Source of the DNA: Glandiceps talaboti
Taxonomy: Eukaryota; Hemichordata; Enteropneusta; Spengelidae
Direction of reading: 5' to 3'
Length of the DNA stretch: 62,000 bases
Assembly (NCBI RefSeq): GCF_964340395.1
Contig: NC_135566.1
Span: forward strand, 707,501 to 769,500
This document shows, piece after piece, positions 1-13,492 of the stretch. The notes beneath the pieces are model-generated. The model searched no databases. It worked only from the letters and a program-made list of their open reading frames with translations, and was not told where the DNA came from. The translations under genes were made by a program, and so were the position numbers. The first letter of the stretch is position 1. Each line of letters begins with the position of its first letter.

Positions 1-380
1 TGATACTATAATGTGTGGTAATCACTGTGTATGCTTGATACTATAGTGTGTGGTAATCACTGTGTATGCTGATACTATAGTGTGTGGTAATCACTGTGTA
101 TGCTGATACTATAGTGTGTGGTAATCACTGTGTATGCTGATACTATAGTGTGTGGTAATCACTGTGTATGCTTGATAGTGTGACGTGGTATTCACTGTGT
201 ATGCTTATACTATAGTGTGTGTAAATCACTGTGTATGCTGATACTATAGTGTGTGGTATTCACTGTGTATGCTGATACTATAGTGTACGTGTGGTAATCA
301 CTGTGTATATGCTTATACTATAGTGTGTGGTAATCACTGTGTATGCTTGATAGTATAGTGTGTGGTAATCACTGTGTATG
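1..380. repeat. 34-bp minisatellite
   Basis: About 11 head-to-tail copies of TGATACTATAGTGTGTGG followed by TAATCACTGTGTATGC, with small indels. The array runs off the left edge of the window. Each unit contains the palindrome ACTATAGT. Confidence 0.95.
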
Positions 381-1754
381 CCTACATTATAATCTAGCTA
401 TTTATTTCACTTTTGTACCAACATTAACTTAAATATAGGTTGCATGTGAAATGATCGAAATATTACTAACAGAGCAATTTAGGATACTTTGAATCAAAAT
501 ATGGTGAAATGTCAAATCTCTAAATACATTGACATGCATTTATGCCCCATATAGGATCATATTTGTGCCACGTTTGAAAAGAAATCAGTCCAGGCACAGT
601 ACTGAGAAACAGCAGCAGACAGATGCATGTATGAATAGATGGAACCTCTCATTTCAATATCCCCTCTCAGGAGTTTACTCCTGGTCCAGGCAAAAAGAAT
701 GTTTTGAAATAATTTGAATATGTTCCTGCTATAAAGTAATGAATTGATGGGAGTATGCAATCAACTTGCTAAGAACCATGGTGTGATTTCAACAAATTTG
801 TCAAGTTCATCACTTTCCAGTGTGGAAATGGGTGTAGTTGCAAACTAAATTTGTGAATATATTGAAATGGTGCATTGTGGGAAATGTGATATCATTCAAT
901 CAATAAACTTGAATACAGTCTGTTACATTGTTTGCAACTGTAAATAATCTAGTTTTGTAATGTTACCAAGACTCTTGTCGAAGCACTGTCCTTCCAATCA
1001 CCCTGGATTAGGTATTAAATATGTACTACAGTATTAAACCGTCCTTTGCAAATAGAGCATTCAGTTTTGATGTCAATGTGGTGACTGTAAACATGGAAAC
1101 CAACTGTTTAGTTCATGCTGTGGGTTTCATTTTCAGCTGAGTTTATTGCGGTCAAAGTGCGTAAAGATAATTGAAATTTTTAACTGTATCTGTAAGTCAA
1201 ATAATTAACTTTTGTAAACACAGAAGGAATATGTACAAATGTGAAAAATAGTTTATGATATAAATTATGCACGTTTAGATGACCCTAAGTTTGTATTGCT
1301 GTCAAATATCAGATAAAACCATTTCGTGCATGTCATGATTATATTATGAATAACTTATGCAGAAAATATGGATGATAATGATTAAGGAAATATGATTCTT
1401 CGCTCTTCACTTTTCAGAATCTAAAAATGTTGAGTTTGAAACAAATCAGTGTTAAGGTTTAAAAGATTTTATTATTGTTAAAAAAGTTAACAAAAGATAT
1501 GATTGTATTTTAATAGAGAGCATGCATGACTCAAACGCAAACGACTATGGGATTATCTGTGGTTATCGTAATACCTAATAAGGAGCTACTGATAAAATTA
1601 ACCTCCCACAATTGTCTGGGTGACTATGAATTGATTATTTGTGGTTACAAACAATGTAACATTATTGTTTACAATACTATTTTATTAGTATTTGTTATCT
1701 TATTTCCCATGATGCAACATTCAACATGGCGGGTTTGCAAGTTCCCTATATTTA

Positions 1755-1896
1755 AACAATAATGTACGCCCTCCCAGCCCATAATGGACGAAAGCAAACT
1801 TTGAACGACATAATGGGCGAGGCGACAGCCGAGACTAATATGGAGTGCAAAGTTTGCTTGAGTCCATTATGGACTGGAAGGGTGTACATTATTGTT
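1755..1896. mobile_element. Foldback element (MITE-like)
   Basis: Terminal inverted repeats of about 50 bp: AACAATAATGTACGCCCTCC at the left, and at the right the reverse complement of AACAATAATGTACACCCTTC. Both arms continue inward through CCATAATGGAC and AAGCAAACTTTG. The centre is GC-richer (GGCGAGGCGACAGCC). No coding capacity; no target-site duplication was resolved. Confidence 0.7.
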
Positions 1897-2175
1897 ATTA
1901 TTTTATAGTTTTGCCAATTCCAGTGATCCAATGTTCGGTCCGGAAGCTGAATACTAATCATAGCGACACACGTACATACACACACACACATATATACACT
2001 TCAATGAACTGCTGTGAACACAAATTTGTTACATGAATGCGTTGTATTTTTAAACAATGGAAATGACAATCATAAGTAACATACATTTCGAAAAAATACC
2101 TAGTCGTATGAAGAAACAGAACAAATAAGCTTGTATTGTTATGCTCGTTCCGGGGCCACGATGCCCAATAACGGA

Positions 2176-2198
2176 GTACATTATCAGTAATAATGTAC
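2176..2198. repeat. Short hairpin GTACATTAT...ATAATGTAC
   Basis: Perfect 9-bp inverted repeat with a 5-bp loop. Its arms match the terminal bases (AATAATGTAC) of the foldback element 280 bp upstream, so it may be a deleted relative. Confidence 0.6.
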
Positions 2199-3713
2199 AG
2201 CGATGACGTCACAAAATTCACTGGAATTGGTAATGCAATAATATAATGTGTAATAATGATGATAGTTTCTAAGATATATGGCTTCTAAAGTTGAAAATAT
2301 AAAAATCTGAGAGAGCAGCTTGATGTGCTTGCCTAGCTTCTATACTATAAATTTTGATTGAAATAAAATTTCCCATGTTTGGGTGTGTTATTTTGCAGCG
2401 ATCTGCAATTATGAATATGTTTTCCTTTTTGAGAAATATTAAAATGTAAAATATTGTGCTTTGTAAGCATTGTAGATGGCATTTTATTAAATCAGTCAAA
2501 CGTTTTGTCATTATGTCTGTCACACTTTTTTTCATTATGACTACTGCTGAGTACTCATATTGATTATATAATCAAATCATGAAAGAACATGTTTATATAA
2601 AATACAACATAATTATGGATTTTTAGATTAATTCAACACATTTCTGAATTCACACAAAAAATCTTATTTAGGAAAGTTATAGATTATATTAATGTTTACA
2701 GAAAATTTCAGTTATACCATGATGCAGTATGAGTTGTTAGTAAAGGATAATAATTATTAAAGTTGGGAAAATCTACCAATGTACGTTCCCTAGCATTTTT
2801 ACTGGGGTTGTCTCTAGAATTATGGTGCAAAGTATGGAATCTATCGTGGATTTTATCAGATTTCCCTGATCTGTTAATGTGTTACTAAGGTTTCCAAACA
2901 ATGGCAAAAACACTAAGCATACATTCATATGTGTAATGCAGAATTTCAGAGCTACAGCAAGGAAATCGTAGCATATATAGCAGTGTTCACAACCTTATCA
3001 TAAATGTGATATATCCTATTGTTAACATAACAGAGAGGACAGCTGATTTGACAACATTGTAACACTTAGAAGTAGCAATGTACTAGCTAGTATCTAATTA
3101 TATACCAGGATGCCATCCTCACATAATAATCAGACTTCTTTTATATTGACACTCAATACATCGCTATGGCAACACATTGATAGTTGAATGATTAAAGCAA
3201 TTAAACCTGAAATCCTAATTGTCTGTGATGGAAAGCTAGGGAAGTAAAATCACAATAATACTTTAATGACCTCGTCCACTGAAAAAATGATGAACACATG
3301 ATTCAGATAATGTTACATACCAATGTTACGTATGATATATGAGAGGACAGTTTATGTTTTATATTCACATCTTTCTTGACATGTATAGTAGATAGGCCAG
3401 CTGTTAACAAATCAGAATTTAAAAAAAAAGCTACATCTAATTTCACTATGATTCAATTTCACTGGCAAATTAATTTGATTAACTATCATGTTTGTTTGTT
3501 CGTCAGTTATTAGATTTAGGTATTGTAATATATATAGTGAGAATTAACTGGCAAACATGTAGACAATATCAGAGTCAATTATAATATACCAAATAAAATA
3601 TACTCTATACACAGCTAGAAATCCACAGACAAATAATAACAGACTTTATGCAGATCATATATACAGGGTACATGAAACAAGTGCTGTTGCAGGACCTGAA
3701 AATTTGATCAGAT

Positions 3714-4316
3714 ATACCCTATATCAGATGTATGACATCATATCCACTAAGTATACCCTATATCAGATGTATGACATCATATCCACTAAATATACCCTAT
3801 ATCAGATGTATGACATCATATCCACTAAATAAACCCTATATCAGATGTATGACATCATATCCACTAAATATACCCTATATCAGATGTATGACATCATATC
3901 CACTAAATATACCCTATATCAGATGTATGACATTATATCCACTAAATATACCCTATATCAGATGTATGACATCATATCCACTAAATATACCCTGTCAGAT
4001 GTATGACATTATATCCACTAAATATACCCTATATCAGATGTATGACATCATATCCACTAAATAAACCCTATATCAGATGTATGACATCATATCCACTAAA
4101 TATACCCTATATCAGATGCATGACATCATATCCACTAAATATACCCTATATCAGATGTATGACATCATATCCACTAAATATACCCTATATCAGATGTATG
4201 ACATCATATCCACTAAATATACCCTATATCAGATGTATGACATCATATCCACTAAATATACCCTATATCAGATGTATGACATCATATTCACTAAATATAC
4301 CCTATATCAGATGTAT
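3714..4316. repeat. 39-bp minisatellite
   Basis: About 15 copies of CTATATCAGATGTATGACAT followed by CATATCCACTAAATATACC. 39 is divisible by three, so the array yields spurious 13-residue repeat ORFs. One unit near 3990 has a small deletion. A diverged half-copy follows to about 4375. Confidence 0.95.
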
Positions 4317-5520
4317 GTGTATAAAATCATGTCAAGCAAATATAGCCTATTTTGTATCAATCCAATATTAGATATTCTTCTAATTTAGGTGATATATCAT
4401 TACCAAATTATCTGCAAGCATTCATGTTGCCACCCTTGAATCTGACTATTGATGTAAAGTGTGTTGTTACCTTGGCAACGATTTACCAAGATATTGTATT
4501 TTATACTGTAACACAAAATGTCACATTTATTTATATTTGTTGAACTAGACAAGGTCTCTATAGGGAGTAGAATAATTTCCATTGTAACTTTGCCAGCTTA
4601 AAAAGTGGAACACTATTCCAAGAAATAAATGTATTTTCTTAACCTACGGGTTCTGGAGAGGGATTTTATGGCTGTACATCAAGTAAATTTTGCTCAATTG
4701 CAAAGAAACACCAAGAAATTGAATATCTATTATTACCTCTATTGTTCTTTCAGTGTTACACTGTTGCATCATGGGTCACTTGAATATGTATTAGATGAAC
4801 ATTGCATAATCATGATATTTATCTGAAGGAAATAAGTACTTAGGAGTCATGAATATTCTATGTTCATCTATTTTACATAATATATACATATTCATGTATG
4901 CTATAAAAGACCCATGGTGTATCAGTGAAAGAACAAAAGACTGAGGTGAAAAAGAAGTTTCAGTTCAATTCTTGGCAACCAAGCAAAATTTATATATTAT
5001 GTGAAATGATGAAATGACTCTCCAGAAACCCAAGTTTATGAAAATACAAAGTTTGTTTTATGGAGTGGGATTCCCTATTAAAGTCAGAGTGGCTAAAATA
5101 TTACCATTAATTTGGGACTGACTTGAAGGACTGACCCCAAAACTGGTGTTGACTAGTGAGGTACAGTGTCATAGTACAGTGTCATAGTACAGTGTCTATC
5201 TCATGTATTTGGTTTCAAAGGGCCTTAGGCTGTAAATATACAGATATTGAGTTGCCATGCTACCACTATGATGGTGTTAAAGATGTGTTATATTCCTGTC
5301 TTATATTCCAGTGTTTTTTTTTTGAAATGTGAGTGATGCTGATAGATGTGATGAAATGATATATTTGACATTTTCAATCATAAGTCTTGATGCTTGTTGT
5401 TGTCATGTAAAATATCATGTGATCAAACGAGTGTCAGATAAGCCTAGAGTAGAAATAGAAAATAATGTACACTGCTGATTTTTTTACACCAAAAAATATA
5501 ATTTTAGGATTTTTTCTACA

Positions 5521-5808
5521 ATAATAATAATAATAATAATATGTTTCTTTATACTGGATAGTTTTTTAAGTATATAAACACTTATCTCTCAAGAAGTCCA
5601 GTGAGGGCCATCCCTCATGGGTTCAGTGTTAATGCAGGAGGAATTAAACCGGAGTACCCGGGGAAAACCTGCATTGTTTGGTAGAGTCAAACTGAATGAC
5701 ATTCTTCTTACTTACAGCATGGAAAATTTAATCAAACCCTGAATGGGTTCAAACCACACTCACAGTGCTAAGAGGCAAGTGGTTTAACCACTCGGCCACC
5801 AACAACCC
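5521..5808 (-). mobile_element. tRNA-derived SINE with (ATT)n tail
   Basis: Read on the minus strand: a tRNA-like head with A box TGGCCGAGTGG and B-box-like GGTTTGAACCC; a central block containing GGTTTTCCCCGGGTACTCC; a 3' part ending CTATCCAGTATAAAGAAAC; and an (ATT)n tail at 5540-5521. The split Pol III promoter spacing is tRNA-like. The central block resembles domains recalled from SINEs of marine invertebrates; no search was run. Confidence 0.75.
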
Positions 5809-6246
5809 TGAATCATGGGTTTGAACCCTGACTGCAGTGGTAAGAGTCAAGTGGTTTAACCACTTGGCCACCAACAACCCTGAATGGGTTTGAACCCTGA
5901 CTGCAGTGGTAAGAGGCAAGTGGTTTAACCTCTTGGCCCGTGACAATCGACTGCAGTGGTAAGAGGCAAGTGGTTTAACCCCTTGGCCCCCGACAATCGA
6001 CTGCAGTGGTAAGAGGCAAGTGGTTTAACCACTTGGCCACTGACAATCGACTGCAGTGGTAAGAGGCAAGTGGTTTAACCCCTTGGCCCCCGACAATCGA
6101 CTGCAGTGGTAAGAGGCAAGTGGTTTAACCACTTGGCCACTGACAATCGACTGCAGTGGTAAGAGGCAAGTGGTTTAACCACTTGGCCACTGACAATCGA
6201 CTGCAGTGGTAAGAGGCAAGTGGTTTAACCACTTGGCCACTGACAA
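5809..6246 (-). repeat. Tandem array made of the SINE tRNA head
   Basis: Follows the SINE head directly. The first one or two units are about 70 bp and keep both A- and B-box-like sequences (GGGTTTGAACCC on the plus strand). From about 5940 the unit is 50 bp, CTGCAGTGGTAAGAGGCAAG then TGGTTTAACCACTTGGCCAC, keeping only the A box. About eight copies. Each unit holds the near-palindrome AAGTGGTTTAACCACTT. Confidence 0.85.
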
Positions 6247-6689
6247 CCATCAACAAAATATCACATACACGAAGTTATAAGAGTCTGGAGTAAGTATGGA
6301 AAAAATGATTTCTTACCCCCACCCCCACCCCCACTCCCCACCCCTATATGATTTTAGGGTTCATTGAAAGTATCACATATAAGAACATGACTTAAAAAGA
6401 GCTTGGAGTCAAAATGGAAAACAATTATTTTTTAGACCCAAATTTTATGATTTTAGGGTTTGCTGTTTATATCATCTACAAGAAAATGATTGTTCAAAAG
6501 AGCATGGAGTCAAAATGAAAAAAAAATGGTTTTACACCAAAATGTAGAATTTCAGTAATTAGAGATAGTATGTTGAATTTCAAATAACATGTAGATATAA
6601 TAGTGTCATTACTTGACTGCGTGTTTTGGTAATGATTTGTATTCTGTTGTATATGATCAAGTTGAGAGTGATTATGTTTCCAATTTACT

Positions 6690-6933
6690 CTGGACTTCCA
6701 TTTCAATTCAGTTTTTAGGTGAACAGATCAGTAAAGTCCATCATTTTGAACAAAATATACCCTCAGTTTGTATCCTAATTCGTGTGCCTTATAACCTTTC
6801 CAAGCAGATAATGGTTTTATATTATGCAATGATGGACTCTACTGATCCGTTCACCTAAAAACTGAATTGAAATGAAAGTCCAGGTTATGAGGCACACAAA
6901 TTAGGATCAAAACTGAGGGTATATTTTGTTCAA
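6690..6933. repeat. Interleaved inverted repeats V-U-V'-U'
   Basis: V (6690-6745) starts CTGGACTTCCATTTCAATTC and recurs inverted at 6828-6883 with about 3 mismatches. U (6746-6796) starts TTGAACAAAATATACCCTCA and recurs inverted at about 6884-6933 with a few mismatches. The order is V, U, inverted V, inverted U, not a simple hairpin. Confidence 0.85.
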
Positions 6934-7059
6934 AGTATTGACAGCCAAGGGGTAAAGTGTCTTTCAAAAATGAGTCTTCTGTATAGACTTGATTTAAAAC
7001 TAACTGTAGTGATTCTCTAATTATCTTAACTGTGGCCATATTTTGGATAAGTGGTAGGC

Positions 7060-7270
7060 AATTTTTGGTTTGAAGAAATAGTAGGCAATATTACTTCTGA
7101 TAAACTGTAGACAATTTTAGTTCAAATAAGTGGTAGACAATTTTAGTTCAAATGAACGTAGGCAGTTTTAATTTGTACAAAAGTTTGTAGAAACGGTAGG
7201 CAGTTTTGTTTAAATGAACAATATGTGCAGTTTTAGTTCAAATGAATTGTTGGCAATTTTAGTTCACATT
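7060..7270. repeat. Degenerate short tandem repeat
   Basis: Five or six diverged copies of a GTAGGCAATTTTAGTTCAAA-like unit of roughly 24-45 bp. An old, decayed array. Confidence 0.6.
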
Positions 7271-9048
7271 TAGTTTGGATCAATGATAGTTTGAATAACT
7301 GGTCTCGAAAAATAGAAAAGACAGCACATGATGTTTACAGTGTGGTTATTTTGTGCAATAACTCAATATAGACTAGCGGGAAAAAAATTAGATCAATGTT
7401 CAACTATATCATAGTTCTGATTTTAGGTTTTAGAACCATGGAAACAGAGAGGGTGTTTGTTTTAAAAATGTGGTTAAAGTTACTGGTGACTTCATAGTTG
7501 AGAGGAAATCTAACTCCAGCTTGTGTATTCAAGTACTTTTGTGGAGACCAATTTAAACTGACAAGGTTGTACAAATGCTAACACAGTTTTGTTGTTCATA
7601 CTTTGCACGTCTTACCAGTTGTCACATATATCTATCAATCTTTTGTTTGTGAAGGAAAAATAATTGATTTCATTATTGAAAGATTACCTGCATATAACCT
7701 GGTATGAAAGTCATAAAATAAATGCATAAAATCAATAACTTTCTTGACAAACTCAATAAATTGGGGTCAGAAAATAAATGTTGTGTAGCAACCATGTGTG
7801 ACACTTGACAGTAATAGAAGCAGTAGATGAAGCTTTTGATAGTTTCATGACTAATACTTTTTCAAGGGATAAATTGAATTTTATTTTTGAAAACTAGGAT
7901 TCAACAGACTCATAAAGTCAAAGATATGATTCATACAAGGTATATGATATATGTTATTGTAAGTAAATAGGTTAGTCAGAGTTTTCAACATGTATCACTG
8001 GTATATGATATGGAATCAGTGATGCATAATAGTATATTCTGAATTGAAATAAAGTCATTTCCAGGTGGAACACGATTACATTTTATAAATTAGGAAGTGA
8101 GGTACCACAGGGAAGTCATTTGTCTATATAGATAACCATGCAGTTAAAAAAAATGAAGTTAATTGGATCAAGAGATGATTGACATTACATGATGCAATTG
8201 CAAAACTGTTAAAATATTCCTGGACTCTATATTGTTTGCATTCAGCTAGACAAATTGTGAGTTTAAAGTGGGTCAAGCTTGCTTGTCAGAAATAGTTTCA
8301 ATAAACATGTCATACAAATATAACATGACTGAATGAAGAAAAATAGTGGAGAATGATATACACTTAATTTATCAAAGATATACATTTAATTCATAGAGAT
8401 TATGCAAAATATAGTAGTGACAATTTTTGAAAGTTTGTTACTCATATTTTTAGCACTGCAGTAGTATTATGCAAATGTGTGTTGTTCAGACCTTTAAAGG
8501 TCATATTTTGGATTTGAATGTATACAACTTCAGTTATGAATGGTATAAAACAATATTTCACACATGAAATTATGAAAAATGTAATACCATGATTAAATGA
8601 CATAAATGTCCAGTACATAAGGCACACAAGATTGATTGTTCAGTTTTGAAACTGATTTTAAGATATAGTTTTTCTTCTGCCCATGCTCCATGTGAAAATA
8701 TTTAACGAGTCACCAGATTAACAGCTTGGAACATACATTCTCACTTTTCCTCATTATTTATCTGACTTTGAGTCAAAAGTTACTCAATATGAACATATAT
8801 TTTTTTGAGCATTATTTGGTTTCCAAGTAAATTTTTGTTTAATGGTAAATTAGTTTTTATACCAGCTCCCAGGAGTGTCCTCAAAGTAATAATTTATTAG
8901 ACGACAATAAATCCAATACAATCATGTAAAATTTACATAATACACACAAACTCAAAGAAAAACTGTAATTCATGAAACCCTGAAGAATCAGGGACAGACA
9001 TACAATTGGACATTGTTCTGATATTACTTGCTTCATTTGTCCCACAAA

Positions 9049-9097
9049 TACCAAGGCACATTAAATACCAAGGCACATTAAATACCAAGGCACATTT
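9049..9097. repeat. 17-bp tandem triplication
   Basis: Three copies of TACCAAGGCACATTAAA, the last diverging at its end. Confidence 0.85.
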
Positions 9098-9242
9098 TGC
9101 TGTAAATAAGTGGTTTTACTACATTTCTAGAAGAGATTATTAAATATCTATTCCAAAACTGAATTCAAAGTATGTAAGCATAGTTGTCAACTTACCAAAG
9201 TTGAAGTATTAAAAGTGTTCTGATAACAATTAAGGGTGTTAA

Positions 9243-9490
9243 GTACAGAGACAAGTCTCAAAAACTTGTTACAAGATATAATATTGAGACAAGACTTAAA
9301 AACTTGTTACAAAATATAATATAGAGACAAGACTTAAAAACTTGTTACAAAATCTAAAAGTAAGAGCTAATAGTTAAATATAGAGGTAAGACTTAAAAAC
9401 TTGTTACAAAATCTAAAAGTAACAGCTTAATGTTAAATACAGAGGCAAGACTTAAAAACTTGTTACAAAATCTAAAAGTAACAGCTAAGT
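9243..9490. repeat. Irregular tandem repeat
   Basis: Five copies of a unit with core GACTTAAAAACTTGTTACAA. Early copies are about 45 bp apart and later ones about 62 bp, having gained TCTAAAAGTAACAGC. Confidence 0.85.
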
Positions 9491-11270
9491 AACAGAGCTT
9501 TAAATGCTGCTTTTGATAGGATATTGTGGTGTTGAAAGATGAAACATACTTTTATCATGAATAAAGTTGATTCATTAAAAAGATTGCCAAAGTATGAAAC
9601 TAGTTGAAGATTCCAAACATGTATTTTCTCATTTACCACTGATTAAAGCCTTCTAATTAAAGAGACCATGTTGCAACATTTGGTTGTTAATTTTACTTAG
9701 GACATACAGTAGAAACCTGACTGAATGTTTATATCAGTTTTTGTACTCATTTATTGCACAAGATATTTACAATAAAGCATCAAATAAGTAGCCTCCCTAG
9801 TGACAGGTTGTATGACCAAATAGAAAGTCAAAAGTCTTCAAAGTGACTATATGTCTGTGTGGGTGGATTTAACACATGTTTTTCCCACATATCCCATTTG
9901 TTAAATGTCAGAATAATGTCATATTGGCTTCAGGTCGACTAAGACGTGACAGTAATATACATCCCTTGCATGAAAATTTGATGGTGTAAAAGGCCAAAGT
10001 AGGATTATGAGTTGCTGAGATACTGGACTGCATTTACATGTTATAGTCGTATTGATAATGATGTCAGTTTTTGTATTTTACAAAGACCAACTTTTTGTTA
10101 CTATTTAAATAGCGTTTGACCTTTCTGTAGAAGATTCTCACAGAACAAAATGATTGACTTATTCTCATGTGCACTCATAGTAATAATTTTTACAGCTCAG
10201 ATATGGGTTTTCCAGACAGGTTATATGGCAGAAGGGCCTGGCTTTAGGAGGTTGTATCATATACCCTATGTCGTAGGCATAGTGGTAGGAAACATCATTT
10301 GAATCACATAATTGATACAGAAACTTATTTTATGAAGAACAACATAAAGATATTGAGAAAATAATCAAAGCCAAATCATTGAGCGAACTTGGGACGTCAA
10401 CACGTGTGCCACTTGTAATATTTGGGCAGCATGTGCCAGTGTATGATATGGAAAATGATTGTATGGGTTTGATGCACGCATTCTCTTTTGAATTTAATAC
10501 ATTGAAGTAATACTGGATGTATGATGATGCATACTGGCATCATCTAAAATATTTAATGATTATTATCTTTATGTGTTCCTTAAAATGTAGGTCGTACAAT
10601 TCTAAAGGTATAAACGAGAAATTGCACAACCTAAGGAGCAGACAACATAAAAACAGAATACTAACAGTTTCCTGTCATTAAACTTATCCAAATGCAAGGT
10701 TCCATATCTGTCAGATGAAATTGGGCTGATGAAAATGTACAATGTAATTCACTTGTATCATTCATCTTTTAAAACATATCTACAAAGTTACAATAACTTA
10801 CATTAAAAGTGGTCTACAGTATCAAAAGTTGTGAAATAATCTGGGTAAGAAAATGGCTTTTTATTGAAGAGGTGAAAACACACCAGACAGAAAATTTGGG
10901 TGAGCAATTGTTGTAACTGACACTGAACAAAAAGTGTGCATGAAAATGTTTTTTTTATTGAAATGGCTTTTTATTGAAATGGGTTTTTATTGAAGAGGTT
11001 AAAATATATGAGATGAAAAATTTGGGTGAAAAATTGTTGCTTTACATTGAAGAATTAAAATTACAGCAGAGAGGTTATGAGATGTTGTACAGTGTTAAGA
11101 TGACCAATTATAATTATAAAGATGTAGTTTCTAAATTTTGATGTTTAAATGTGCTAAATGAGTTAATACCTTGTGTCATTATATTCATGGTTATAATGTG
11201 AATTGGGAAAGGATTTGACAGCGGTAGTACTGAAATATTATCAATGTCACAATCAGTAGACATTTCTAAA

Positions 11271-11468
11271 GTACCATCCAAAATGAATGTTGTCATAACA
11301 TTGTACAATTATCATCCCTGGCACAGACCCATATCAACACAATGGCCCAATATTATGATAATTATGTACAAATTGATTTATAATCTACCATCCACAATGA
11401 ATGTTGTTACCATAACATCGTACAGTTATCATCCCTGGCACAGACCCATATCAACACAATGGCTCAAT
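11271..11468. repeat. Duplicated 80-bp block, period about 117 bp
   Basis: TATCATCCCTGGCACAGACC and its surroundings (11271-11350) recur at 11387-11468 with about 90 percent identity. Chance ORFs here come from the duplication. Confidence 0.85.
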
Positions 11469-11595
11469 GTAACTTCCTCAGCTCTCTTTTGAGCATAGAA
11501 CTCATTGCAGACGTATTGGATTGAATTATTCATATTGCAATCTTTGTCCTACTAGGTCCCCAATTTAGCTTGGTTGACTATTAAAACACAATCAT

Positions 11596-11668
11596 GGGTC
11601 AAATACAGGTACACACCACATTTGTGGGTCAAATACTTGTACATACCACATTCGTTGGTCAAATGCAT
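11596..11668. repeat. 30-bp tandem repeat, 2.4 copies
   Basis: Unit GGGTCAAATACAGGTACACA plus CCACATTTGT, diverging toward the right. Confidence 0.75.
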
Positions 11669-11861
11669 TCCAGGGAATATAGTTGTGTGTGTCTTTTGAT
11701 ATTTCTGTTAACTGAAATTTTGCCAAATGTTTCATCCCACAGTTTGTACATGTATCATGATAATGAGAATTATTTAAAGCATTTATTTTCTGTTAGTTCT
11801 TGGTGTTTAAAAGATATCATTTTCAACTTAAAAAACACAAACTTTAATACACAACTGAATG

Positions 11862-12166
11862 TACAAAGGTGTACATGTATAGTGTCAGAGAGATTGAATG
11901 TATAGAGGTGTATGTCAGAGAGATTGAATGTATAGAGGTGTATGTCAGAGAGTTTGAATGTATAGAGGTGTATGTCAGAGAGTTTGAATGTATAGAGGTG
12001 TATGTCAGAGAGTTTGAATGTATAGAGGTGTATGTCAGAGAGTTTGAATGTATAGAGGTGTATGTCAGAGAGTTTGAATGTATAGAGGTGTATGTCAGAG
12101 AGTTTGAATGTATAGAGGTGTATTTCAGAGAGATTGATGTACAGAGGTGTATTTCAGTGAGATTGA
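11862..12166. repeat. 30-bp minisatellite
   Basis: About ten copies of TGTATAGAGGTGTATGTCAG plus AGAGTTTGAA. The middle copies are identical and the edges diverged. It creates a 10-residue repeat ORF of no coding value. Confidence 0.95.
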
Positions 12167-13361
12167 ATTGAGCCCTCCGTGTAGATGTACCTATCTCATC
12201 CAGATATGAAGGAGAGATTTTTCAGGCCTGTCTGCCAAAATCAATCAATCTTAAACTCTGTATGATAAGAGAGCCTTGATCAGATTCGCTTGACAAAATT
12301 TTTCTTCTATGAAGAATAAAAATTAGTTGAATTGAATATTTATTAAAGCCTGGTGAATGTGTGGTATAGATTTTGTAAAATGAACTCATGTTAATATACA
12401 TGCAATGTACATGTAATTGACCCTTTCAACAATGTATACTCTGTTGCTGTATATTTCAACTTGATTTTTTAATGAGTGCGAAAAGCTCACTTTTCGTAGG
12501 AGAATTTTAAGTTATCAGGCCACAGGATCAACATGATTATTTCACAATAAATATTTAAGATATTAGGATAGCCTTAGAAAACATTTGAACGGAATCATAT
12601 TAGAAGACCAATCAATGTGGGAATTCCATCGCAAAGCTTTTTACACTAATGTTACCATGGCAACCACTAAGAAAGTATAAACATTATTTCATCTTGAGTG
12701 CTACGCGTAGGTCAATGTGAATATATCTGTCTTTTATAGTCACTTCAAAACGGATATCTGGAAAGACTGAAAGCAAACTTTGTGACACTCATAGTGTAAT
12801 TGGTATCGACAGTTCAGAATGGATATGCATGATAGAATGTAGGCAAACTTTCACTCATAGTATTGAGCACTGGGAATAGACATGTTATAATACTAAATCT
12901 TTCATTTTACACATGAGCATAAATATAGCAAGCTGATTTAACTACAGAAATTGAGATGAGATATTTCATTAAAGCTCTATAATCGGTGTGATCAGAAAAT
13001 CCTTAATGACGTCTAACTGAGATTAGGGATAATCTGGTAGTAATACCTTTAGTGCTGTGGGCTGCTTGATTCCCATTGGTCAGTGTAATGAAATCTGCTT
13101 GTTGTGGGATACTTTATAATCATGGTGTCTCTTCTAGGCTTAGACAGGGAAAGAACAGATGCTATATTAATGTCAATTCTAATCAGATAGATGACATAGT
13201 GTGCACTTTGTTAACTAGTTTGTGGTGGCAGTTAAGGTTACCATGCAGTAATCTGTACATTCACATCATTTCATTGGGCGATTGTGAATATATATTTCTT
13301 AATATTTCACAAAATGAGGTATACTTCAATGATGTTGTCAGTACAAGAAAGAGAAGAATGG

Positions 13362-13363
<2 letters not shown>

Positions 13364-13415
<52 letters not shown>

Positions 13416-13492
13416 CATACATACAGACAGACAGACAGACACAAATACAGACAGGTAGAACAGACAAATCGACAAATACTGAAAGAGACAGG
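13364..13492. repeat. Compound microsatellite (GA)n-(CATA)n-(GACA)n
   Basis: AG dinucleotides to about 13410, then CATA, then CAGA tetranucleotides, then an impure tail. Purine-rich on the plus strand. Confidence 0.9.

Noticed and set aside
3732-4388. ORFs with a 13-residue repeat
   Set aside because: The 39-bp satellite is divisible by three; several frames are open at once and no gene context exists.
5745-6246. A cluster of functional tRNA genes
   Set aside because: A and B boxes are present in part, but no unit shows a full cloverleaf or acceptor stem. The SINE core and tail explain the sequence better.
6830-6858. STDPF-like reading that recalls the missing C2A loop
   Set aside because: Followed at once by a stop, no flanking C2 sequence or splice signals, and it lies within the inverted repeat V'.
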